Assembly (NCBI GenBank): GCA_003154775.1
Contig: PMES01000024.1
Span: 1-41,894, forward strand
DNA: 41,894 nt
Source of the DNA: Acidobacteriota bacterium
Lineage (GTDB): Bacteria; Acidobacteriota; Terriglobia; Acidiferrales; UBA7541
Direction of reading: 5' to 3'
Shown here: piece after piece, positions 14,886 to 22,748 of the stretch
How the letters are laid out: every line of letters starts with the position of its first letter
Numbering within the stretch: the first letter of the stretch is position 1
Translations under genes and position numbers: made by a program
Notes under the pieces: model-generated
Database searches by the model: none
Told to the model about the DNA's origin: nothing
What the model saw: only the letters and a program-made list of their open reading frames with translations

Positions 14886-17213
14886 ATGAACGAAGACTCA
14901 AGAATAATGCCGCGGGACCCCGGATCGAATGGATCCGTTGAACTATTCAGCCCCGCCTCCCGATTTCCCCACATTGATCTCTCCCCGCGCGAGCCCCATC
15001 TCTACGACTACCTCCTGATCCTGCGCAAGCATCAGTGGCTGATCCTTTCCTTCCTGCTCACGGTTGTGACCATCGTAAGTGTCGCCACCTTCCGTATGCG
15101 CCCGGTGTATATCGCCACGGCCAGAATCGAGATCGACCGCGAGAACACCAATATTCTGCCCTTCCAGGGCAGCGATTCGTACGACTACATGATGGATCTG
15201 GAAAACTACATCGAGACGCAATCCAAGATTCTTACCAGCGAGACGCTTGCCCTGCAGACTATCCGCAACAGCGGCCTTGCCTCTAATCCGGACTTGGCCA
15301 GCGGCAACGGGCCTTCGGAGGCCATTGCCACCGGGAGTCTCAAAAACCAGAAGCGCCCTCCGGAGATCAGCGCCTTTCTCGGCAGCCTCAGCGTCAGGCG
15401 TGTTCCCAACAGCAGTTTGATGGAAGTGAGTATCGAGTCCACTGACCCGCAGCTTGCCGCGCGCATGGTCAACACCCATCTGGACACTTACATCGAGGAG
15501 AATTACCGCAGGAGCTACGAAGCCACCACACAAGCGTCACGTTGGCTTGCCGGCCAGCTCGACGAACTAAAAATAAAGGTGGAAAAGTCCGAAAACGCGC
15601 GCATCGAGTACGAGCGCCAGAATCAGATCTGGACCGTCGACGACAAGCAGAACATGACCACCCAGCGCCTCGGCGAGTTGAACAAGGAACTTACCGACGT
15701 GCAAAGCGACCGCATCAAGAAGCAAGCACTCTACGAATTTGCCAAGTCCGGTGAACTCGAGGCCGTTCCCCAGTTGCGCAATAACGCCGTCCTTCAGGAA
15801 TTGCAGAGAAGGCGCGCTGATCTATCCATCCAATACACCGACGCCGTCAACCAATACGGTCCGAACTTCCCCAAGGTCCAGCGCATCCAGGCTCAGATGA
15901 AGGATGTGGATGAGCAGATCACCCATCAGAGCAAGGGCATCATCGTCGAGCTGGAGAACGACTACAGAGCCGCCCTGCAATTGGAAGAGCTTCGCAGCAA
16001 GGCCCTCGACCAGCAAAAAGCCGATACAAACGTCATGTCGGAAAAGATGGTGCAATACAATATCCTCCGCCGCGAAGCCGAGGCCAACAAAGCCCTCTAT
16101 GAGGGGCTTCTGACCAAGCTCAAGGAAGCCGGCATCTCCGCGGGTTTGCGCTCTTCCAATGTGCGCATTATCGATCCCGCCATGATCCCCTCCACGCCCG
16201 CGCGGCCCGCTAAAGCGCGCAACATTGCCCTGGCCTTTCTGGTTGGGCTTGTCGGCGGAATCGGATTGGCGCTTCTCCGCGAGTATCTCGACAACACCGT
16301 GAAGACTCCCGATGACGTCGAAACGCTGGCCCGCTTGCCTTCCCTTGCGGTGGTGCCCGCCTTCGGCGATGGCGCTTCCACCAAGAAGCGAGGAGGTCTC
16401 CTCTCGGGGGCTTCCTCGAACGGCCACGACAAACGCATTGAACTCGTCGCCCAGCACTTGCCGAAATCGCAAGTCGCGGAGGCGTTCCGCGCGCTGCGTA
16501 CCGCTCTCCTGTTATCGCAGCCGGATCATCCTCCGCAGGTAATCCTGGTGACCAGCGCCCTGCCGCGCGAAGGCAAAACTACGGCCGCGGCCAACCTGGC
16601 CGTGACCCTCGCCCAGTTGGGCGATAAAACCGTTCTTATCGATGCAGACCTGCGCAAACCGGGCATCGGCCGCTTGTTGAATCTGGGGACAGGAAAGTAT
16701 GCAGGGTTGAGCTCGTATCTCGCCGGCGTCTCTTCTCTAGATCTGGTCACTGTTCCGCATCCCGCGATCCCCAATCTCGCCGCGATTCCCACCGGGCCTC
16801 TGCCGCCGAATCCCGCGGATCTGTTGTCCTCGCACAGACTCACGGATGCCATCGCGGAGTTGCGCACAAAATATAAATTCATTGTCATTGACTCGCCGCC
16901 AGTCATGGCCGCCACCGATGCTGTGATTCTCTCCGTGCAGGCCGATGGCGTGCTCCTCGTTGTTCGCAGTGGCGAGACTCCCAAGGAAGCCTTTACACGC
17001 ACACGCGACCTGCTCACCAGCGTCAAGAGCCATCTGCTGGGAGTGGTGCTCAATGCCGTCGACGCGAGCGCTCCGGATTACTACTATTCGTACCGGTATT
17101 ACCCCTATTCTTACGGCTATGGTCCCCAGGAGGCCCTGGATCCGCTCAGCGAAGAGTCCCCTGCACGCGCCACGGTCCATTCTTCGGACCGCGACGATTC
17201 CGAGAAACTCTAA
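14886..17213 (+). CDS. Polysaccharide co-polymerase / BY-type tyrosine autokinase (Wzc-like)
   Basis: The 775-residue protein follows the Wzc plan. A Wzz domain has a membrane segment at about 51-69 (WLILSFLLTVVTIVSVATF). A long coiled-coil periplasmic region follows, with a GNVR-like block, and the second membrane segment is at about 446-466. The cytoplasmic CpsD-type kinase has Walker A S557-ALPREGKTT, Walker A' TVLIDADLRKPG and Walker B FIVIDSPP near 665. The C-terminal tail has a tyrosine cluster at 732-747 (YYYSYRYYPYSYGYG), the autophosphorylation substrate. Such kinases set chain length and gate export through the Wza-type channel. All three nucleotide motifs are intact. Confidence 0.92.
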   Translation: MNEDSRIMPRDPGSNGSVELFSPASRFPHIDLSPREPHLYDYLLILRKHQWLILSFLLTVVTIVSVATFRMRPVYIATARIEIDRENTNILPFQGSDSYDYMMDLENYIETQSKILTSETLALQTIRNSGLASNPDLASGNGPSEAIATGSLKNQKRPPEISAFLGSLSVRRVPNSSLMEVSIESTDPQLAARMVNTHLDTYIEENYRRSYEATTQASRWLAGQLDELKIKVEKSENARIEYERQNQIWTVDDKQNMTTQRLGELNKELTDVQSDRIKKQALYEFAKSGELEAVPQLRNNAVLQELQRRRADLSIQYTDAVNQYGPNFPKVQRIQAQMKDVDEQITHQSKGIIVELENDYRAALQLEELRSKALDQQKADTNVMSEKMVQYNILRREAEANKALYEGLLTKLKEAGISAGLRSSNVRIIDPAMIPSTPARPAKARNIALAFLVGLVGGIGLALLREYLDNTVKTPDDVETLARLPSLAVVPAFGDGASTKKRGGLLSGASSNGHDKRIELVAQHLPKSQVAEAFRALRTALLLSQPDHPPQVILVTSALPREGKTTAAANLAVTLAQLGDKTVLIDADLRKPGIGRLLNLGTGKYAGLSSYLAGVSSLDLVTVPHPAIPNLAAIPTGPLPPNPADLLSSHRLTDAIAELRTKYKFIVIDSPPVMAATDAVILSVQADGVLLVVRSGETPKEAFTRTRDLLTSVKSHLLGVVLNAVDASAPDYYYSYRYYPYSYGYGPQEALDPLSEESPARATVHSSDRDDSEKL

Positions 17214-17222
17214 GGAGGCTGC

Positions 17223-18230
17223 GTGCGCTATCTCATTACCGGCGGCGCTGGTTTTATCGGGTCGCACTTGGCGGAGCGGCTACTCAAGCAGGGCGAACGC
17301 GTCGTGTTGCTGGACAATCTTTCCACCGGCAGCATGGAGAATATCCGCCACCTGAAGGGTTCCGAACACCTGGAGTACCACCTCGACGGCATCGAGAACC
17401 GCCAGCTCCTCGCCGAGCTCGTCGATGATGCCGACGTCATCATTCACCTGGCTGCTGCTGTCGGGGTGAAACTCATCGTGGAAAGCCCCGTCCGTACCAT
17501 CGAAACCAATGTCAACGGCACGCAGCTCATCCTCGAAGCCGCCTGCAAAAAAAAGAAGCTCCTTTTGATTGCCTCTACTTCCGAGGTCTATGGCAAGAAC
17601 ACCCAGGTGCCTTTCCATGAGGACGCCGACCTCGTTCTTGGTCCTACCACCAAGGGGCGCTGGAGCTATGCCGCCTCCAAGGCCCTCGACGAATTCCTGG
17701 CGATCGCCTATTGGAAGGAGAAAAAGCAGCCGGTCATCGTGGTGCGCTTCTTCAATACGGTAGGGCCGCGGCAGACCGGCCGCTATGGCATGGTGCTGCC
17801 GAATTTCGTGCAGCGCGCCCTGAAAAATGAGCCGATCGAAGTATATGGGGATGGCAAGCAATCCCGTTGCTTCTGCGACGTGCGCGACACCGTCGAGGCT
17901 CTCCTCCGCCTCATTCCCCTGGAGCGGGCCATCGGGGAAGTCGTGAACATCGGCAACACCGAGGAAGTCACCATGGAAAATCTTGCCAAAATCGTCAAAC
18001 AGCGCACCGGCAGCTCCTCTCCCATCCAGTTCGTCCCCTACGACAAGGCTTATGAGCCCGGCTTCGAAGACATGATGCGCCGCGTGCCTTGCATCGACAA
18101 GCTCCACGCCCTTACCGGATTCCGCCCGCAGACCAGCCTCGTGGAAATCATCGACCGGGTTTCCGCCTATTTCCGCCAGGAGGACGGGCTCCTCCCTGCC
18201 CCACCTGCGGCCAAGCGTTCTATTGCCTGA
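17223..18230 (+). CDS. NAD-dependent epimerase/dehydratase (extended SDR, nucleotide-sugar enzyme)
   Basis: GTG start with a strong AGGAGG (17213-17218) four bases before it. The 335-residue enzyme has the Rossmann motif GGAGFIGS (7-14), LDNLSTG for NAD ribose binding, the STSEVYG block with the catalytic Ser/Thr, and Y149-AASK153. The closest families by motif are UDP-glucose 4-epimerases and UDP-glucuronate decarboxylases; YGDGKQSRCFCDVRDTV is typical of both. The exact substrate cannot be fixed by eye. It supplies an activated sugar for the locus. Both flanking genes point the same way, but about 150 bases separate it from the next start. Confidence 0.85.
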   Translation: MRYLITGGAGFIGSHLAERLLKQGERVVLLDNLSTGSMENIRHLKGSEHLEYHLDGIENRQLLAELVDDADVIIHLAAAVGVKLIVESPVRTIETNVNGTQLILEAACKKKKLLLIASTSEVYGKNTQVPFHEDADLVLGPTTKGRWSYAASKALDEFLAIAYWKEKKQPVIVVRFFNTVGPRQTGRYGMVLPNFVQRALKNEPIEVYGDGKQSRCFCDVRDTVEALLRLIPLERAIGEVVNIGNTEEVTMENLAKIVKQRTGSSSPIQFVPYDKAYEPGFEDMMRRVPCIDKLHALTGFRPQTSLVEIIDRVSAYFRQEDGLLPAPPAAKRSIA

Positions 18231-18378
18231 GTGTAATAATGACAAGTCTGTTATGTTTTCGGGGATGACGCGCAAGCGTATTTCCTGTAGTATTCTTCAA
18301 GTTGTTTCCGCTTTCCAGCCGCGTGTCCCGCTGTGCTCCGCGCGCGTGGAAGGCGGCAGGCCGAGTTCATCGTCCCGG

Positions 18379-19848
18379 ATGGAAGCTTGTGAATTGAACG
18401 CCGAGTCCCAAAATCAAACACGCAAGTACGAGCGCTTTTTGTTTTTGCTTTTCCTGCTCACCCTCCCGCTCATGAATCCATGGGTGCGCGGCGATGGCGT
18501 GGGCTATTACGCTTACGCCCGCGCGCCACTGATTGAGCACAGCCTGGACTTCACCCATGACTACCAGTCTGCCAATCCGAGCTTTCGCGCGGACCATGTC
18601 GATTCCGCCGGCCTGCCCCGCGCCGAATTTCGTACGTCTTCCGGCCATCTCGATAATCATTTCACTGTTGGCCCCGCCATTCTGTGGTCACCATTCCTGC
18701 TTATCGCGCACGCGGGCGTCCTGCTTGCCAGGGCCCTTGGTTCTTCCGTTGTCGCGGACGGCTTTTCCGCTCCCTACCGCTACGCCATGGCCTTCGGCAC
18801 AGCTTTCTACGGTTTCATCGCACTTTTGCTTTCCTTCCGTCTGGCTTGCCGCTACCTTCGGCCTCTCTGGTCGTTCCTGGCGACAATCGCGATTTGGTGG
18901 GCGAGTTCCCTGTCCGTATACATGTACTTCAATCCGTCGTGGTCCCATGCGCACTCGGCCTTCGTGGTTGCTCTTTTTCTGTTCTATTGGGATTCCACGC
19001 GGGAGAGCCGCACGCTGCCGCAATGGCTGCTTCTGGGTCTCATCGTTGGGCTGATGCTCAACGTGTATTATCCGAATCTAATGGTGCTCTCCATCCTGCT
19101 CCTGGAAGCGTTTGGGCAATACGCACAGGCCATTCGTTCCGGCACTGCTGCCTCTCCCACTTCCACTCAACTCCTGGCACGACATCTTCTCTTTGGCCTG
19201 GTCGTCTGCCTTGTGCTTCTGCCCACCTTCGTTTCGCGCTGGATCGTCTACGGCGGACCGTTCGAAACCGGGTACTTGTCGCTGCGAGATTTCCTCTGGA
19301 GCGCTCCGGTGTTCTTGCAGGTTCTCTTTTCTTCCAACCACGGTCTCTTTTCCTGGACACCGCTGCTGGCCATCGCTTGCCTCGGGCTGATCCTTGCCGC
19401 TATCCGCATTCCGCGTATCGGTGTGCCCCTTTTCGTCGCCAGCGTGGCCTTTTATCTCTTCATAGCGTTTTACCCGGACTGGGCCGGCATCTCCTCCTAT
19501 GGCAACCGCTTCTTCATCTCCCTGACCCCGATGTTCATTTTAGGTTTGGCCATGCTGCTGCAACGATTTGCCGCCCTTTTCTCGAGTTCCCGCGCCGCCG
19601 CTCTCGCATCGTCCGGAGTCCTGGCGTGCTTTGTCTTATGGAATCTCGGCTTGATCTACCAGTGGGGTACGCATCTCATTCCTGCGCGGGGCCCCATCTC
19701 CTTCCGTCAGGCGGCCTACAATCAGTTCATGGTCGTCCCAGGCGAGATGAGCCATCAATTGCGTTCCTATTTCTTCAGGCGCAGCGATCTGATGCGCCAG
19801 ATTGAACAGCGGGATGTGGAGCAATTGAAGAAAAGGGCGCAGCCCTGA
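18379..19848 (+). CDS. Multi-pass membrane protein, GT-C glycosyltransferase-like
   Basis: The ATG at 18379 gives 489 residues and begins shortly before the first membrane segment (FLFLLFLLTLPLMNPWV). Starts further upstream would add low-complexity sequence that does not look like protein. About ten membrane helices follow. After helix 1, the loop WVRGDGVGYYAYARAPLIEH has the Asp that GT-C enzymes use in their first periplasmic loop. Such enzymes transfer sugars from polyprenyl-phosphate donors outside the cytoplasmic membrane. No named family is certain. The 148 bases before it contain no clear promoter. Confidence 0.7.
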   Translation: MEACELNAESQNQTRKYERFLFLLFLLTLPLMNPWVRGDGVGYYAYARAPLIEHSLDFTHDYQSANPSFRADHVDSAGLPRAEFRTSSGHLDNHFTVGPAILWSPFLLIAHAGVLLARALGSSVVADGFSAPYRYAMAFGTAFYGFIALLLSFRLACRYLRPLWSFLATIAIWWASSLSVYMYFNPSWSHAHSAFVVALFLFYWDSTRESRTLPQWLLLGLIVGLMLNVYYPNLMVLSILLLEAFGQYAQAIRSGTAASPTSTQLLARHLLFGLVVCLVLLPTFVSRWIVYGGPFETGYLSLRDFLWSAPVFLQVLFSSNHGLFSWTPLLAIACLGLILAAIRIPRIGVPLFVASVAFYLFIAFYPDWAGISSYGNRFFISLTPMFILGLAMLLQRFAALFSSSRAAALASSGVLACFVLWNLGLIYQWGTHLIPARGPISFRQAAYNQFMVVPGEMSHQLRSYFFRRSDLMRQIEQRDVEQLKKRAQP

Positions 19849-19965
19849 AATCCCGGCTAAACTAGCAATCCTGCCGCCCAGCAAATTCGCCCGGTTCCGT
19901 TCCCTGTGCCCATTTCTGTTAATCTGACAGGAGCACCACATCGCGTTTCTGATGCAAAGCGTCTC

Positions 19966-20844
19966 ATGGCTACGGTGACTTCCAATCCACCTGTTGCGGC
20001 CCCGCTGGGGAGCTCCCCCGCCGGCCCATTTACCGTGCGGATTGAGCCGCCGCGCGGCTGGTTTGCGCTGCATCTCCGGGAGCTCTGGGACTATCGCGAA
20101 CTGCTTTATTTCTTCGTCTGGCGGGACGTTAAAGTCCGCTACAAACAGACCGTCATCGGCATCCTGTGGGTTGTGCTGCAACCCCTTCTCACCATGCTGG
20201 TTGCCACACTCTTTTTTGGCAGGCTCGCCAAGCTCCCCTCTCAAGGCCTCCCTTACTCCGTGTTCTGTTTTGCCGGCCTCGTGCCATGGACCTACTTCTC
20301 CTCCTCCCTGCTCAACGTCACCAACGTCGTGGTCGAAAACCAGCGCGTCATTACCAAGGTCTATTTCCCGCGCCTCATCCTTCCGGTTTCCGCCGCGCTA
20401 TCCGGCCTGGTTGATTTTTCCATTGGCTTCCTGGTGCTTTTCATTTACACGTTGGCGTTCGGCATCCACCCTACGTTCGCGATCCTGTTCGTTCCCGTGC
20501 TCCTACTGCTCGCCATCCTCACCGTCCTCGGCGTGGGCCTCTGGCTTTCCGCCCTCAACGCCCTGTACCGGGACGTTCGCTATTTGATCCCCTTCATCAT
20601 CCAGTTCTGGACGCTCGCTTCGCCCGTCTACTATTCGAGCCAGCTTGTTCCGCAGCGCTACCGCTGGCTTTATGGCCTGAACCCCATGGCTGGCGTCATT
20701 GATGGCTTCCGCTGGGCGCTGACGGGCCGCGGCCCCGCGCCCAGCTCCGTCCTGATCGCCTCTGTCGTCATGGTTTTGTTCGCCGTGGTTGGGGGCCTGG
20801 CCTTTTTCAATCGCATGGAAGGGAGCATCGCCGACCGCGTATGA
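19966..20844 (+). CDS. wzm: ABC-2 type polysaccharide exporter permease (Wzm)
   Basis: The ATG at 19966 gives 292 residues; an upstream GTG at 19906 is possible but adds no conserved sequence. It has a cytoplasmic N-terminus with the amphipathic WDYRELLYFFVWRDVKVRYKQT block typical of Wzm/KpsM/TagG. Six membrane segments begin at TVIGILWVVLQPLLTMLVATLFF, and NALYRDVRYLIPFIIQFW and YGLNPMAGVIDGFRWAL are conserved family segments. It exports lipid-linked glycans through the inner membrane together with the ATPase, whose start overlaps its stop (ATGA, 20841-20844). Confidence 0.92.
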   Translation: MATVTSNPPVAAPLGSSPAGPFTVRIEPPRGWFALHLRELWDYRELLYFFVWRDVKVRYKQTVIGILWVVLQPLLTMLVATLFFGRLAKLPSQGLPYSVFCFAGLVPWTYFSSSLLNVTNVVVENQRVITKVYFPRLILPVSAALSGLVDFSIGFLVLFIYTLAFGIHPTFAILFVPVLLLLAILTVLGVGLWLSALNALYRDVRYLIPFIIQFWTLASPVYYSSQLVPQRYRWLYGLNPMAGVIDGFRWALTGRGPAPSSVLIASVVMVLFAVVGGLAFFNRMEGSIADRV

Positions 20845-22091
20845 GCAAGCCGGTCATCCAGACTGCGGGCATCAGCAAACGCTACCGTCGCGGCTTGCCC
20901 GGTTCGAGCGGCCTCCTGCGCGATTCCCTCGCGCGGACTCTCCGCTCGCCACTCTCGGTCTTCCGCCGCGCGAACCAGGAAACCTTCTGGGCCCTCAAGG
21001 ATGTTTCCCTGGAGGTTCGCGAAGGCGAAGTTCTTGGCCTCATCGGCCGCAACGGCTCCGGCAAGACCACCTTGCTCAAGATTCTCTCGCGCATCACGCA
21101 ACCCACCGCCGGCTGGGCGGAAATTCACGGGCGCGTCGGCAGCTTGCTCGAAGTGGGCACCGGCTTTCACCCGGAACTCACCGGGCGCGAGAACGCCTAT
21201 CTCAGCGGCGCCATCCTCGGCATGAAGCGCCAGGAGATTGCACGTAAATTCGACGCCATCGTCAGTTTTGCCGAGCTCGAAAAATTCATTGATACGCCCG
21301 TAAAACACTATTCCAGCGGTATGTACGTGCGCCTCGCCTTCGCCGTTGCCGCCCACCTCGAGCCGGAGATTCTCCTCGTCGATGAAGTCCTCGCCGTCGG
21401 CGACATCAACTTCCAGAAAAAGTGTCTCGGTCGAATGGGTGACATTGCTCGCGGGGGCCGCACTGTCATTCTGGTTAGCCACAATCTCGGTGCAATTAGC
21501 CGGCTCTGCGAGCGCGTCATTTGGCTGGACTATGGCGAATTGAAAATGGATGCGGCGGTGGCGGCGGTTATCAGCGCCTACCAATTGCAAGGATTCACAC
21601 ATCGTGCCCAGTGGACTCGCCCGGCATCGGATACTCCAAACGGAGAAGTGAGGATAACTTCGGTCTCCTTGAAATCACCAGATGGTCAGTACTCAAGCCT
21701 ATTCAGAGGAGACCAGCCAGTTACGGCTGAGATTAAATACCAGATCCGCAGGGCTCTGTCAGGTTGCCAGATTGGCACGCGAATTCTTAATTCAGAAGGC
21801 GTTGTCGTTTTATCAACTAGTGACGCTGATCATCTCGGAGTGTCCGCAACCCCGAAAGAGCCGGGACGTTATCAGGCTGCCTTCCAAATTCCAGGGGGAA
21901 TGCTTGCGCCAGGATCGTATTCGGTGGTAGTGGCCGCCCACCTGCCACAAAGACATGTGTACGACGTGGTGGAACCGGAAGTGGCATTTGAAGTGACAGA
22001 GGAGGGCTCTTTGGCTTCGCTCGACGGGAGGTTAGGGCTTGTAGCGCCGCTTTTGCACTGGGAAACCTTAGAGGACACCGAAACGAGATGA
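20841..22091 (+). CDS. wzt: Polysaccharide ABC exporter ATPase with C-terminal cargo-binding domain (Wzt)
   Basis: The 416-residue ATPase has Walker A G69-RNGSGKTT, the ABC signature YSSGMYVRLAFAVA near 156, Walker B ILLVDEVLAVGD and a switch His in LVSHNL. From about residue 265 a separate domain of about 150 residues (EVRITSVSLKSPDGQ; PGGMLAPGSYSVVVAAHL) matches the Wzt C-terminal beta-sandwich that recognises the finished O-antigen end in Escherichia and Klebsiella type systems. That domain suggests export of a terminally modified chain, in keeping with the methyltransferases in the locus. The C-terminal third is visibly more A/T-rich in third positions than the ATPase, as if exchanged separately. 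Confidence 0.92.
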   Translation: MSKPVIQTAGISKRYRRGLPGSSGLLRDSLARTLRSPLSVFRRANQETFWALKDVSLEVREGEVLGLIGRNGSGKTTLLKILSRITQPTAGWAEIHGRVGSLLEVGTGFHPELTGRENAYLSGAILGMKRQEIARKFDAIVSFAELEKFIDTPVKHYSSGMYVRLAFAVAAHLEPEILLVDEVLAVGDINFQKKCLGRMGDIARGGRTVILVSHNLGAISRLCERVIWLDYGELKMDAAVAAVISAYQLQGFTHRAQWTRPASDTPNGEVRITSVSLKSPDGQYSSLFRGDQPVTAEIKYQIRRALSGCQIGTRILNSEGVVVLSTSDADHLGVSATPKEPGRYQAAFQIPGGMLAPGSYSVVVAAHLPQRHVYDVVEPEVAFEVTEEGSLASLDGRLGLVAPLLHWETLEDTETR

Positions 22092-22748
22092 TCCATTTTC
22101 GGCATCTTCTTCATCCGCTCCAGACGGTACGGATGGGGCTTACCAGATTGAAGACAAAACCTCTGGAGACGCTTCCCGGTTGTCCAGACTTGTTTCTGGT
22201 GTACAGGGATTTGCTTCAAAACCCCGAAGTACGGCGGCGGCCAGGGGGCTGGGAATACCGAGGCACGTTCTATCCGGATTACCTTACCGTCGGCGGAGCC
22301 GGCCACGCCATTTTTCGTGAGGCACTGAAGTATTGCCGAGGGAAAGGAATTGACGTCGGGGCCGGCCTATGGCCGCTGCCCGGAGCGACTCCGATTGATA
22401 TTTGGCGAGGACCTTGGGGCATCCAGAACAATCTCCGATGTCGCTGACGGTTCGTTGGATTTTGTCTTCAGTTCCCATTGTTTGGAGCATAACGTGGAGT
22501 GGGAAACGATTCTACGAGAATGGATATTGAAGCTGAAAGTCGGTGGAGTTGCGTTCCTCTATCTCCCTCATCCTGACTGCGGCATTTGGGAGGTGGGCTC
22601 ACCTTTCGTTGGCGCGGAACACAAATGGACCCCCACGCCGATGATCATCAAGTCTGCCCTGGTCCAGATGGGTTGCGAAGTCGTGGCATTTGACGACGGC
22701 CCGGACGCAATGTTCAGCTTTTGGTGCTGCGCACGGGAAAGACCTTGA
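22088..22748 (+). pseudogene. SAM-dependent methyltransferase, frameshifted
   Basis: The start overlaps the Wzt stop (ATGA at 22088). The first frame runs to GKGIDVGAGLWPLPGATPIDI (SAM-binding motif I) and RGPWG, then ends at 22447. The rest, GASRTISDVADGSLDFVFSS and HCLEHNVEWETILREW (motif II region) and KVGGVAFLYLPHPDCG, is in the next frame up to 22748. Removing one base within CCTTGGGG (T 22414-22415, G 22416-22419) restores RGPGASRTISD and one protein of about 220 residues of the Methyltransf_11 type. It is either a natural frameshift or an assembly error. Its stop overlaps the next gene's start (TTGA), so coupling was once intact. Confidence 0.8.
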
